This document shows positions 36,779-45,393 of a stretch of DNA of 64,000 nucleotides, one piece after another. The translations under genes were made by a program, and so were the position numbers. Source of the DNA: a bacterium (GTDB lineage: Bacteria > Zhuqueibacterota > Zhuqueibacteria > Zhuqueibacterales > Zhuqueibacteraceae). The stretch is from assembly GCA_023150945.1 (NCBI GenBank), contig JAKLJX010000001.1:615693-679692 (forward strand), given 5' to 3'. Position 1 is the first letter of the stretch. Every line of letters begins with the position of its first letter. The notes under the pieces were generated by a model. That model saw only the letters and a program-made list of their open reading frames with translations. It was not told the DNA's origin and did no database searches.

Positions 36779-37845
36779 TCCACGCAGATCAGCTCGCGTG
36801 TGATGGGCGTCAGGATTTCACACCCGCCGGCAGTGACGAGCACGTCGTCTTCGAGGCGCACGCCGCCCATTCCCGGCAGATAGACGCCAGGCTCGAGGGC
36901 GAGCACGCTGCCAAACGGAATCACATCCTTGCTCTCGGGACCGATGCGCGGGAGCATGTGTACATCCAGGCCCAAGCCGTGGCCCAGGGCATGATTGAAT
37001 TGCTCGCCGAAGCCTTTGGCTTTGAGAAATTCGCGCGCGACCTGGTCCAGCGCGACGGCTTTCATCTCCGGCCGCAAGGCGGCATAGACTTGCTCGCCGG
37101 CTTCTTTGACGACGTGATAAACTTCCCGCAACCGGGCGGGTGGCTCACCTACGGCGATCGTGCGCGTGACGTCGGAAGCGTAGCCGGCGCAGACGCAGCC
37201 GAAATCGATGACGACCATGTCACCGGGTTGCAGGCGGCGGGCGGTGCTGCGGCCATGCGGCAGGGCGGAACGTGGGCCGCTGGCAACGATCGGCTCGAAG
37301 GGGTCTGCTTCGGAACCGGCTTTGCGGCTGCGATAAACGATCTCGGCGGCAAGGTCGGCCTCACTCACGCCCAGGCGCAAATAGGGCTGAATCGCCTCCC
37401 AGGTCTGGCAGGCGAACGCGGCCGCCTGGCGCAGCGCCGCCAGTTCATTCGCTTCCTTGGGAACCGCGAGTTGGGACAGCAGCCGTTCGGTGGGCGTGAG
37501 CTTGAGCTGGGGAAAGTGTTTGCGCAGTTGGGAAAGCTGTTGGCAGGTGAGGTGATGATCTTCGAAGCCGACGCGCCAGCCGGAGGGCAAGGCGCGGTTT
37601 TCCTTTAGTGGCACAAACAAATCGCGGTAGGCGATGAGAACTTCGGCATGCTCCACTTCCTGCGCCGCCTGATCGCGGTAGCGCCAATCGGTGACGAGCA
37701 AGCTGCGTACTGCCGTGATCAAACCCAGCGCGTTCGAGCCGGTGAAGCCGAAGAAATAGCGCACGCTCGCCGGCGCGCTGATCAGCATGGCGGCCAGCTC
37801 TTTCTCGCGCAACGCTTGCCGGAGGCGCTCGATTCTATCCGGCAT
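36775..37845 (-). CDS. M24 family Xaa-Pro aminopeptidase/dipeptidase
   Basis: The 356-residue protein has the creatinase-type N-terminal domain and a pita-bread metallopeptidase domain with all five metal ligands: Asp in 'VVIDFGCV', Asp in 'ASDVTRT', His in 'ALGHGLGLDVH', Glu in 'LALEPGVYL' and Glu in 'GVRLEDDVLV'. It should cleave Xaa-Pro bonds from small peptides in the cytosol. It overlaps the TPR gene before it by 11 bases and the glycosyltransferase after it by four, so the three form one operon, though without obvious common function. Confidence 0.92.
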   Translation of the reverse strand: MPDRIERLRQALREKELAAMLISAPASVRYFFGFTGSNALGLITAVRSLLVTDWRYRDQAAQEVEHAEVLIAYRDLFVPLKENRALPSGWRVGFEDHHLTCQQLSQLRKHFPQLKLTPTERLLSQLAVPKEANELAALRQAAAFACQTWEAIQPYLRLGVSEADLAAEIVYRSRKAGSEADPFEPIVASGPRSALPHGRSTARRLQPGDMVVIDFGCVCAGYASDVTRTIAVGEPPARLREVYHVVKEAGEQVYAALRPEMKAVALDQVAREFLKAKGFGEQFNHALGHGLGLDVHMLPRIGPESKDVIPFGSVLALEPGVYLPGMGGVRLEDDVLVTAGGCEILTPITRELICVE

Positions 37846-39268
37846 TCTGCGTCTCTTGCAAACGTTTTTTCAAGTAGTCGATTTTTTCACGATAATGGCG
37901 GTTGGCCGGATCCTTCTTGCTGAGCAGCTCGAAGACGCCGATGGCCTTGGCATACTGGCCCTGCGCGGCATAAATCTCACCGAGGGTGGGAGTGACGATT
38001 TTGTCGCGCGGCTGAAATTCGCTGTTGGGCATCGGTGCGACGCTTTCCTCCAACTGCTCCAGCAGGCGGGTGGGTGCAGGCCGGCGGCGATTCGCGGGCG
38101 CGGCCGGCACGGAAGTGCGCTCTGCAGCGGCGTCATTTGCAGCAGTTTTTTCGACCGGTGGCAAGGCTTCGAAATCAAAATCCGTGTCCGCCGAATGTTG
38201 GGGAGGGGGCGCGGCCGGCCCCGGTGCTGCCGCGAAATCCGGTTCTTCGATTTCCGTATCCAGCGGTTCTTCGGTCACCGGCGGCCGGTTTAGGTCAGCG
38301 GTTGCCGGTGGCGGCGCTGCCGTTCTCCTGCTGTACTGCTGCACCTCGAAGCCTTCCAAGGCGGGCAATGGCTTGGCGGCGGCGGGTTCGGGCGCCGCGG
38401 CACTCTTTCGCTCCAGCGTCGGTGCCGGCCGGTCGTCGGCATCGTCGATGACTTCATCGTTGAAGATATCGTCGAGAATCGAAGAAAAGCGGGCCTCGTC
38501 TGATTTGGTGAGCACCGCGGTGTTGGTCTCAAGTTTCTTGTCGGCGCTGCGGTCGTGAATCGGCTCGGGAAGGTTGACGGGCTGCGGCGGCGCCGGGCGG
38601 GGTGCTTCGGCGCTGGGCTTCGCAGAGGTCGCCAGCAATTCTTCATCCGACAGCGGCAGCGCGGTGAGCGGCGGTTTGGGCTCGGCCGGCGCCGGCGGTG
38701 CGGGTGGTTCAGCGGGTTTCCGGGCCGGCGGTTCGGCAGGTTGCTTGGGAATGGGTGCTGCGGGTTTGCGCGCGGCGGCTGCCGTAGCAGAAGCCGGCCG
38801 GCTCGCCGTCGTAGTGGAGGGGGAAGCCGGCGCGCGTGTCGCCGGCGCAGCGACCTGGCTCTGCCGCGCAAACTCATCCACCACGGATTGCACATAGTTG
38901 TCGAGAGGGTCAATATGCAGGATCTTGCGGTAGCTCATCTCGCAGGTATTGTCCCACTCGATTTCGCGCATCAAATCACCGTACTGGCGATGGGCGGCAA
39001 TGTGTTTGGGATCAAACACCAGCACGCGCTTGAATTCCTTTTCTGCCATGTCATAGAGCTTTTTCTGCCGGTAGCATTTGCCCAGCACGAAATGGCCGGT
39101 GACGTAGTAGGGGTGGCGGCGAACGCCTTCTTCACACACCTGTATGGCTTCATCGATGCGGCCGTTGCGCATCAAGACGTCGGCGACGCGCGCAAAGGTA
39201 AGCGAATCCGGATTCTGCTGCAGCAAAACCTGCAGCGATTCCAGGCGCTCGGTTTCAACTCTAGTCAT
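37835..39268 (-). CDS. TPR-repeat protein with long Pro/Ala-rich linker
   Basis: The product has 477 residues. Residues ~1-140 form about four TPR units ('DEAIQVCEEGVRRHPYYVTGHFVLGKCY', 'AEKEFKRVLVFDPKHIAAH'). Residues ~145-420 are low-complexity, rich in Pro, Ala and Glu. Residues ~425-477 hold one more TPR-like unit ('GEIYAAQGQYAKAIGVFELL'). There is no signal peptide. GAGGAA precedes the ATG by eight bases. TPR proteins act as scaffolds; the disordered linker would tether two binding modules. Function is unknown. Confidence 0.85.
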   Translation of the reverse strand: MTRVETERLESLQVLLQQNPDSLTFARVADVLMRNGRIDEAIQVCEEGVRRHPYYVTGHFVLGKCYRQKKLYDMAEKEFKRVLVFDPKHIAAHRQYGDLMREIEWDNTCEMSYRKILHIDPLDNYVQSVVDEFARQSQVAAPATRAPASPSTTTASRPASATAAAARKPAAPIPKQPAEPPARKPAEPPAPPAPAEPKPPLTALPLSDEELLATSAKPSAEAPRPAPPQPVNLPEPIHDRSADKKLETNTAVLTKSDEARFSSILDDIFNDEVIDDADDRPAPTLERKSAAAPEPAAAKPLPALEGFEVQQYSRRTAAPPPATADLNRPPVTEEPLDTEIEEPDFAAAPGPAAPPPQHSADTDFDFEALPPVEKTAANDAAAERTSVPAAPANRRRPAPTRLLEQLEESVAPMPNSEFQPRDKIVTPTLGEIYAAQGQYAKAIGVFELLSKKDPANRHYREKIDYLKKRLQETQNAG

Positions 39269-39314
39269 GACAGCTTCCTCAATTCAAATGTCCTGCCTGA
39301 CCTGCTTGCCGGTT

Positions 39315-40865
39315 TCAACGCGGCTGCAACACACCGTTGGAGCGCCCCGCCAGCCACAGCACCCGCGCCAGTTTGGCGCGCACATGCGGCAGCAGCGAGT
39401 GCTGCAGCGAGAGCACACCGATATAGGCGTAGCCGCAGCAATACAAGAGTTGAAACGGTAGAGCGGCAAACTCGGCGAAGCGCAGAGAGATCACCACGCC
39501 GGCCAGGCTGTAGAGCGCCAGCAGCAACTCCAGAATGCCGGTGCCCGCAAATCGCGTAACCGGGCTGCGCCGGTCGAAATATTTCTTGCCCTGAAAATGA
39601 TCGCGTTCGTTTTCGATGCGGTATTTCGGCGTGCGCTGGAATTCACTGCGGCGGTTGACCAGGCCCTGCAGGATGGCACGGGTGTTGTTGACCGCCAGGC
39701 CCATGCTGCCGGCCATGAAAATCGGAAAATACAAGATGCGGCGCCGCCAATCCGGATAAAGCTCGCGCTGCGATGTCATGTACATCAAAAACGATCCGAG
39801 GAACGCCAGCACGAAAACCGAGCTGATTGCGAAGTAAAGGCTGTAATCATTGCCCGGCCCGTTTTTCAACAGAATCAGCGGGAGGTTGAGCAAGCCGACC
39901 AGCAGAATGAATGGAAACACCAGATTGTTGGTCAGGTGAATCGTCGACTGCAGCTTGACGCGCAGGGGCATCTGCGAATGCCAGACTTGCGGCAAAATTT
40001 TCTTGGCGGTTTCGATCGCGCCTTTCGTCCAGCGGAATTGCTGCGATTTCAGCGCGCCGATTTCCGCTGGCAACTCGGAGGGGCACACCGCATCGGGCAG
40101 AAACTTGAATTTCCATCCGCGCAATTGGGCGCGATAGCTGAGGTCGAGGTCTTCGGTCAGCGTGTCATCCGACCAGTTGCCGGCGTCGAGAATGCAAGCC
40201 TTGCGCCAAATGCCGGCAGTGCCGTTGAAATTGATAAAAAAGCCGGCGCCGTTGCGTGCCGCCTGTTCGACCACGAAATGGCCGTCCAATCCAATGGCCT
40301 GCGCCCGCGTCAGCAGCGAGAAATTCGGATTCAGATGCCCCCAGCGCGTCTGCACCATGCCCACTTCCGAGTCGGTGAAATAGGGAATGGTGCGAGCGAG
40401 GAAATCGCGCGGCGGAATGAAATCCGCGTCAAAAATGGCGATGAATTCGCCGGTCGCCTGCGCCAGACCCTCTTTCAAGGCGCCGGCTTTGAAACCCGTG
40501 CGCTCTTCGCGATGCCACAGCGTGATGTCGAAGCCGCGGCCGCGATATTCTTCCACCAGCTTTTGTGACAACGCCAGCGTTTCATCGGTGGAATCATCCA
40601 GAACCTGAATCTGCAGGCGCTCGCGCGGGTAAGCCACCCCGCACACGGCGTGAATCAGACGCTCAACGACGTAGTATTCGTTGAAAATGGGCAACTGAAT
40701 CGTGACTTGGGGGTGGTGTTTCAACGGCTTGGGTCGCAGCCCGTTGACGCGCCGGAACTTCTTGTAGTAGTAAACCATGACAAAACCATGCGCGCCAAAG
40801 ACGAATAGAATCGCGAGGGCAACGAAATAGATTGAAAGAACGCCGTACTCCAACACAGTTTGCAT
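39315..40865 (-). CDS. Membrane-bound processive GT2 glycosyltransferase (cellulose/glucomannan synthase-like)
   Basis: The 516-residue protein has an N-terminal helix (~10-30), a cytosolic GT-A domain with the D,D,D,QxxRW signature ('VLDDSTDET', 'IFDADFIPP', 'TLTEDLDLSYRAQ', 'QQFRWTKG'), then four to five C-terminal helices. This matches CESA/CslA-like polysaccharide synthases. It lacks a PilZ domain. The start at 40865 is taken because the longer frame includes promoter DNA (TTGCGC-17-TATTAT). It likely makes a surface or extracellular polysaccharide. Confidence 0.9.
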   Translation of the reverse strand: MQTVLEYGVLSIYFVALAILFVFGAHGFVMVYYYKKFRRVNGLRPKPLKHHPQVTIQLPIFNEYYVVERLIHAVCGVAYPRERLQIQVLDDSTDETLALSQKLVEEYRGRGFDITLWHREERTGFKAGALKEGLAQATGEFIAIFDADFIPPRDFLARTIPYFTDSEVGMVQTRWGHLNPNFSLLTRAQAIGLDGHFVVEQAARNGAGFFINFNGTAGIWRKACILDAGNWSDDTLTEDLDLSYRAQLRGWKFKFLPDAVCPSELPAEIGALKSQQFRWTKGAIETAKKILPQVWHSQMPLRVKLQSTIHLTNNLVFPFILLVGLLNLPLILLKNGPGNDYSLYFAISSVFVLAFLGSFLMYMTSQRELYPDWRRRILYFPIFMAGSMGLAVNNTRAILQGLVNRRSEFQRTPKYRIENERDHFQGKKYFDRRSPVTRFAGTGILELLLALYSLAGVVISLRFAEFAALPFQLLYCCGYAYIGVLSLQHSLLPHVRAKLARVLWLAGRSNGVLQPR

Positions 40866-40953
40866 AATCTCTTTGACCGTCCCAACCGGCCAATCGCTCG
40901 CCGATCGTGACTGAGTTCCTCCTCCCGCTGGGTTATTCAGAAATATGGCGTGG

Positions 40954-40982
40954 ATAATAAGTAAATCAAACCTAAAGCGCAA
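40954..40982 (-). promoter_or_regulatory. Sigma-70-type promoter of the GT2 synthase gene
   Basis: Read on the minus strand, TTGCGC and TATTAT are separated by 17 bases, 89 bases before the start codon. The -10 is near consensus, the -35 less so. AT-rich DNA surrounds it, unlike the coding regions on either side. Confidence 0.55.
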
Positions 40983-41035
40983 CTTCTTTATTGGGTTACC
41001 AACTCACGCGGTGCATTTGCTGCAAAGCTGTAACA

Positions 41036-41593
41036 TCACCACCCGGAAACCGTGCGGTTGAGCACTTCGGTGGCGATCTTGTCGATCGCGCTGTTGATCG
41101 CGCTTTGCCGGTCGTCGGAATTCGCGCCGCCCGGCACGTAGGCGCCGAACTGCGTGAGCTCTTCCTCCCACAGCACCTTCCGCTTCTTCACGTCATCGCA
41201 TTTGATCTTCACGGTCAGATACACGCGAATTTCCTGCACCTGTTCCTGCGCGGTGTAGACGCCCGCCTGTTCGGTCAACCGCAGAATGGTGCCGCTCACA
41301 ATCGCATCTGCCACGCGCCGGTCGGCAATTTTCAGCGTGTTGTCGCGGTTGAAGCTCGCAATGATGGCCTCGGTGAGTTGTTCCTTCACCCCGAATTCGG
41401 CAGTGCGGTCCTCGAAGATCGGCACAGCCACCGTCTTGAGATGCGGATTGGCCGACCCGGAAAAGGAGTACACGCCGCAGCCTGCGACCCAGGAGAACAG
41501 CGCGGCCAGCAGCAGCACAGCCCGAGCCGGAGTTGCGGCGCCGTGCCGCTTTGCCGCGGGTGGGCGCAGGGGCAGACAGTCAGTTTGGTTCAT
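41036..41593 (-). CDS. lptE: LptE-like LPS-assembly lipoprotein
   Basis: The product (185 residues) has a hydrophobic export signal (~24-38) ending in a lipobox 'WVAGC', so it should be a lipoprotein. After it come 'GVYSFSGSANPHLKTVAVPIFEDRTAEFGV' and 'IVSGTILRL', typical of the LptE/secretin-like family, which plugs the LptD barrel and helps place lipopolysaccharide in the outer leaflet. It follows the sigma-54 activator by 94 bases on the same strand. Confidence 0.82.
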   Translation of the reverse strand: MNQTDCLPLRPPAAKRHGAATPARAVLLLAALFSWVAGCGVYSFSGSANPHLKTVAVPIFEDRTAEFGVKEQLTEAIIASFNRDNTLKIADRRVADAIVSGTILRLTEQAGVYTAQEQVQEIRVYLTVKIKCDDVKKRKVLWEEELTQFGAYVPGGANSDDRQSAINSAIDKIATEVLNRTVSGW

Positions 41594-41687
41594 CGCGCGA
41601 ATTCGTTGCAGGTTCGGTCACCGCAAGCGCGGCGCAACAGTTCCACCGGGAATTCCTGCCGGCCGGGAAACTGGCGCACCGCGGTGA

Positions 41688-42929
41688 TTAGAAGGGCAGA
41701 TCGTATTCTTTGATTTTGCGGTAGAGCGTGCGTTCGCTGATTTTGAGAATCTTGGCCGCCTTGCGGCGATTGCCGTTGGTGCGTTGCAGCGCTTCATGGA
41801 TCAAGCGCTTTTGCATGCCTTCCAGGGACTCCAGGTCTTCCTCTTCACTGCCGACTTCATCAGCGCTGACCTCCTGCACGTCATCCGGCTCCACATAACT
41901 GCCCGGTTTCAGGCGCCGCATCGGCGAAACGTAGCGGCCGACGATCAACTCGCGCAACTGGGCAATCTCGTTCTTGAGATCGACCAGCGCACGGTAGATG
42001 AACTCACGTTCGACTTCTTCGCTGCGGCGATTGAGCGGCACCGGCAGCCGGCGGTCATACTCGCTTTTGCGCGGCAAGTGCTGCCGCACGGCATTCTCAT
42101 CGACTCGCCGGCCGCGCTCCAAAACAATCAACATCTCGACGAAATTCCGCAGTTCGCGCACATTGCCCGGCCAATGATAGTCCTGCATCACCCGCAAGGC
42201 TCCTTCGGACATGCCCTCGAACTCGATCCGGTTTTCCCGGCAGAAATCAGTCACGAATTTCTTGACCAGCAGTGGGAGGTCTTCCAGGCGCTCGCGCAGC
42301 GGCGGAATGCGGATGCGGATGGCGTTCAGCCGGAAATAGAGATCTTCGCGAAAGCGGTTCTGTTCGACCGCCTCGCGCAAATCCTTGTTGGTGGCCGCCA
42401 CCACGCGCACGTCCACATTGCGGTTGCTGCTGCCGCCCACCCGGATGAAATCCTTGCCTTCCAAAAGGCGCAGAAACTTGACCTGCGCCGGCAGCGGCAT
42501 GTCGCCGACTTCATCGAGAAAAAGCGTGCCGCCATCGGCCTGCTCGAAATAACCTTTGCGGCTGCCGATGGCGCCGGTGAACGCGCCCTTTTCATGGCCG
42601 AACAATTCCGATTCGATGATGCCTTCCGGAATCGCGCCGGCATTGACCACCACGAAGGGCTTGTCCAGCCGCGGGCTGAGGCGGTGAATGGCCTGCGCCA
42701 CCAGTTCCTTGCCGGTTCCGCTTTCACCCAGAACCAAAACCGGGATGGTGGTGGGCGCCACCTGCTGGATGGTTTCGATCATCTGCCAGATTTCCGGCGA
42801 CTCGCCCACCAGACCGATTTGATCGCGCAGCGCGCGCAAGTCTTCGCTTACGCCATTGCCGCCGATTTTTGCCGTCAGAGCATTCATGTCGTTTGACGCC
42901 GAAGGTTGAGGAATTGCCTGAATATCCAC
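41688..42929 (-). CDS. Sigma-54-dependent transcriptional activator without receiver domain
   Basis: The 413-residue protein starts directly with a short linker and an AAA+ domain: Walker A 'GESGTGKE' (68-75), the sigma-54-contacting loop 'GAFTGA' (115-120), Walker B 'GGTLFLDEVGD' and the arginine finger region. A charged linker (~300-365) precedes a Fis-type HTH ('NRRKAAKILKISERTLYRKIKEY') at the end. With no sensory N-terminus, activity is probably set by abundance or a partner protein. GTG start at 42929 lies 13 bases after the epimerase gene; an internal ATG at 42887 is possible. Confidence 0.9.
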   Translation of the reverse strand: MDIQAIPQPSASNDMNALTAKIGGNGVSEDLRALRDQIGLVGESPEIWQMIETIQQVAPTTIPVLVLGESGTGKELVAQAIHRLSPRLDKPFVVVNAGAIPEGIIESELFGHEKGAFTGAIGSRKGYFEQADGGTLFLDEVGDMPLPAQVKFLRLLEGKDFIRVGGSSNRNVDVRVVAATNKDLREAVEQNRFREDLYFRLNAIRIRIPPLRERLEDLPLLVKKFVTDFCRENRIEFEGMSEGALRVMQDYHWPGNVRELRNFVEMLIVLERGRRVDENAVRQHLPRKSEYDRRLPVPLNRRSEEVEREFIYRALVDLKNEIAQLRELIVGRYVSPMRRLKPGSYVEPDDVQEVSADEVGSEEEDLESLEGMQKRLIHEALQRTNGNRRKAAKILKISERTLYRKIKEYDLPF

Positions 42930-42942
42930 GATCAGCCTGCAT

Positions 42943-43863
42943 TCAGCGTTTGCTTTGAAACCAGGCCACTGTTTGCTCGAGGCCCTGCTCCAGCTTCACC
43001 TGGGGCTGCCAGCCCAGCAACCGGCGGGCCTTCCCGTACTCCAGCACGCTGCGCATCTGCTCGCCGGCCTTGGCCGGGCCGTGCCGCTCGTCGCAGCGGT
43101 TGCCGGTCGCCTGGTTGAGTATCCGAAACAGTACATTGACGTCGGTCTCGTGGCCGGTGCCGATGTTGAAATAGTCATTGGCGGAATAGTGGAGCGCGGC
43201 CAGATTGGCGGCCACCACGTCGCCGACGTAAACATAGTCGCGCGTTTGCCGGCCGTCACCGTTGATCACCGGCTGCTCGCCGCTCAACATGCGCGCGGTG
43301 AAGATCGCGACCACCCCGGCCTCGCCGTGCGGGCTTTGCCGCGGGCCGTAGACATTGGCGTAGCGCAGCAACACGTAGGAGATGCCGTAACTCTGGCCGA
43401 AAAAGGCGATGTATTTCTCGCAGGTCAGCTTGGTGATGCCGTAGGGCGAAGCCGGCCAGGTGGGATGCTCCTCGTCCGCCGGGAAGCGCATCTGCTCGCC
43501 GTAGATCGCGCCGCCGGTGGAGGCGAAAATGAACTTCTGCACGCCGGTTTGCTGCGCCTGCTGCAGCAGATTGAGCGTGCCGAGGATGTTGACTTCGGCA
43601 TCATAGCGCGGATCCGCCACCGACTTGCGCACATCCATCTGCGCCGCCTGATGATAGATCGCTTCGAATTGTTCGCGCCGGAAAATGGCGGCGATTTCCT
43701 GGTCACGGATATCGACCTGATAGAACTTTGCCCGCGGATTGAGGTTTTCCTTGCGCCCGGTAACGAGATTGTCAATGACCGTGACCTCGTGGCCGCTGGC
43801 CAGCAAGGCGTCAACAATGTGCGAACCAATGAAACCGGCTCCGCCGGTGACCAACACTTTCAT
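42943..43863 (-). CDS. NAD-dependent sugar epimerase (UDP-glucose 4-epimerase-like)
   Basis: The extended SDR enzyme (306 residues) has the NAD motif 'VTGGAGFIGSHIVDAL', 'VIDNLVTGRKENL', the Tyr-x3-Lys active site in 'SPYGITKLTCEKY', and the substrate region 'ANVYGPRQSPHGEAGVVAIF'. It resembles GalE/Gne proteins that make UDP-galactose or UDP-GalNAc for surface glycans. AAAGGA lies six bases before the ATG at 43863; the in-frame codons up to 43878 are unlikely to be used. It heads an operon with the sigma-54 activator and lptE. Confidence 0.9.
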   Translation of the reverse strand: MKVLVTGGAGFIGSHIVDALLASGHEVTVIDNLVTGRKENLNPRAKFYQVDIRDQEIAAIFRREQFEAIYHQAAQMDVRKSVADPRYDAEVNILGTLNLLQQAQQTGVQKFIFASTGGAIYGEQMRFPADEEHPTWPASPYGITKLTCEKYIAFFGQSYGISYVLLRYANVYGPRQSPHGEAGVVAIFTARMLSGEQPVINGDGRQTRDYVYVGDVVAANLAALHYSANDYFNIGTGHETDVNVLFRILNQATGNRCDERHGPAKAGEQMRSVLEYGKARRLLGWQPQVKLEQGLEQTVAWFQSKR

Positions 43864-43995
43864 GCGCTGTCCTTTCAAAATGAAGAAAATTCCTGAGTAC
43901 TGCTGCCATCTGATTTGTCCTGCAATCGATTCACTGTGTCTGATTCCTCTCTCTACGGCCGGTTCACCTTCACACTAACGCTCGGACCACGCTCG

Positions 43996-45315
43996 TCAAG
44001 CAGACGGCAAATGCTGCAGCGCCTTTGCCCCAATATCCGTCCGATAATGCGCGCCTTCAAATGAGATCTTGCCAACGGCCGCATACGCGCGCCGGCGCGC
44101 CTGGTCGAAGGTTTGGCCCAAACCGGTGACCGCCAGCACCCGGCCGCCGCCGGTGATGAGTCTCCCCGCTGCGTCCTGCGCTGTGCCGGAATGAAAAACC
44201 AAAACCTGTTCGCCCTCGATCGGCGCCAACTCTGAGATCACTTTGCCGGTTTGATATTCGCCCGGGTAGCCGGCCGAGGCCATCACCACGGCCAGCGCCC
44301 AACCGTTTGCGGCCGCAACCGTCTCTGGCAGCGCCCCGCGCGGAATTTGCCAAAGCAGGTCCACCAAATCGAACTCGAGCAAGGGCAAAATCACCTGCGC
44401 CTCCGGATCACCCAAACGGCAGTTGAATTCGACCACCTTGGGGCCCTCGGGTGTGATCATCAAACCGGCGTAGAGCACACCGCGATAGGCGCGGCCTTCC
44501 TGCGCCAAACCGGCAACCGCCGGCCGCAAAATCTGCGCTTCCACCTGCGCGAGCAGCGCGGGCGTCATAACCGGCGCGGGCGCATAAGCGCCCATGCCGC
44601 CGGTATTGGGGCCGCGATCCTCATCGAAGATCGCTTTGTGATCCTGCGCCGCCGGCAACGTGATGATCCGGGCGCCGTCGCTGAGGCACAACACCGACAC
44701 TTCCTCACCCGGCATAAACTTCTCGATGACGATGCGGCTGCCGGCCTCACCAAAAAGGCTGCGTTCCAGCATGGCCTCAGCGGCCGCCAGCGCTTCGGCG
44801 CGAGTGTGCGCGACCACTGCGCCCTTGCCGGCGGCCAGGCCATCGGCTTTGATTACGATCGGCAAAGCGCTTTGGTTGAGATGGTCGCGCGCCTCGGCAA
44901 AGCGATCGCAGATTTCAAAATCCGCGGTGGGGATGCCATGCCGGCGCATGAAGGCTTTTGCAAAAGCCTTGCTGCCTTCGATCATGGCAGCAGCGCGCGA
45001 GGGACCAACGATCGCCAAGCCGGCGGCTTCGAAATTGTCAACGATGCCGGCCACCAGCGGCGCTTCCGGCCCGACGATGGTGAGGTCGATCGCCGCGGCG
45101 CGGGCAAAATGGAGCAACGCCGGCACGTTAGAGGAAGACATATCGACACATTCAGCCAGTTGCGCAATGCCGGGATTGCCGGGCGCACAAAAGATTTTCT
45201 CCGCCTGCGGGCTGCGCGCCAGCTTCCAAACCAGCGCGTGCTCGCGGCCGCCGCCGCCGATGACGAGCAAACGCAACGGCCGGGCCGGAGCTGGTGTCGT
45301 GTTGGTATTCATCAT
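43996..45315 (-). CDS. purD: Phosphoribosylamine-glycine ligase PurD
   Basis: PurD (439 residues, ATP-grasp) joins glycine to phosphoribosylamine in purine synthesis. Signatures are 'LLVIGGGGREHALVWKL', 'NPGIAQLA', 'SRAAAMIEGSKAFAKAFM', 'IVIKADGLAAGKG' (ATP-grasp lysine), 'GPNTGGMGAYAPAP' and 'EFNCRLGDPEAQVILPLL'. Length and order are standard. It starts 78 bases downstream of uvrB on the same strand; other purine genes are not in the window. Confidence 0.95.
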   Translation of the reverse strand: MMNTNTTPAPARPLRLLVIGGGGREHALVWKLARSPQAEKIFCAPGNPGIAQLAECVDMSSSNVPALLHFARAAAIDLTIVGPEAPLVAGIVDNFEAAGLAIVGPSRAAAMIEGSKAFAKAFMRRHGIPTADFEICDRFAEARDHLNQSALPIVIKADGLAAGKGAVVAHTRAEALAAAEAMLERSLFGEAGSRIVIEKFMPGEEVSVLCLSDGARIITLPAAQDHKAIFDEDRGPNTGGMGAYAPAPVMTPALLAQVEAQILRPAVAGLAQEGRAYRGVLYAGLMITPEGPKVVEFNCRLGDPEAQVILPLLEFDLVDLLWQIPRGALPETVAAANGWALAVVMASAGYPGEYQTGKVISELAPIEGEQVLVFHSGTAQDAAGRLITGGGRVLAVTGLGQTFDQARRRAYAAVGKISFEGAHYRTDIGAKALQHLPSA

Positions 45316-45393
45316 GCAAATCGCCGATGGTCAACTGGTTTTGCCGGCGCAGGCTCGAAACTCTCGCGGCCGCCCGGCGCTGCAACGCGGCGC

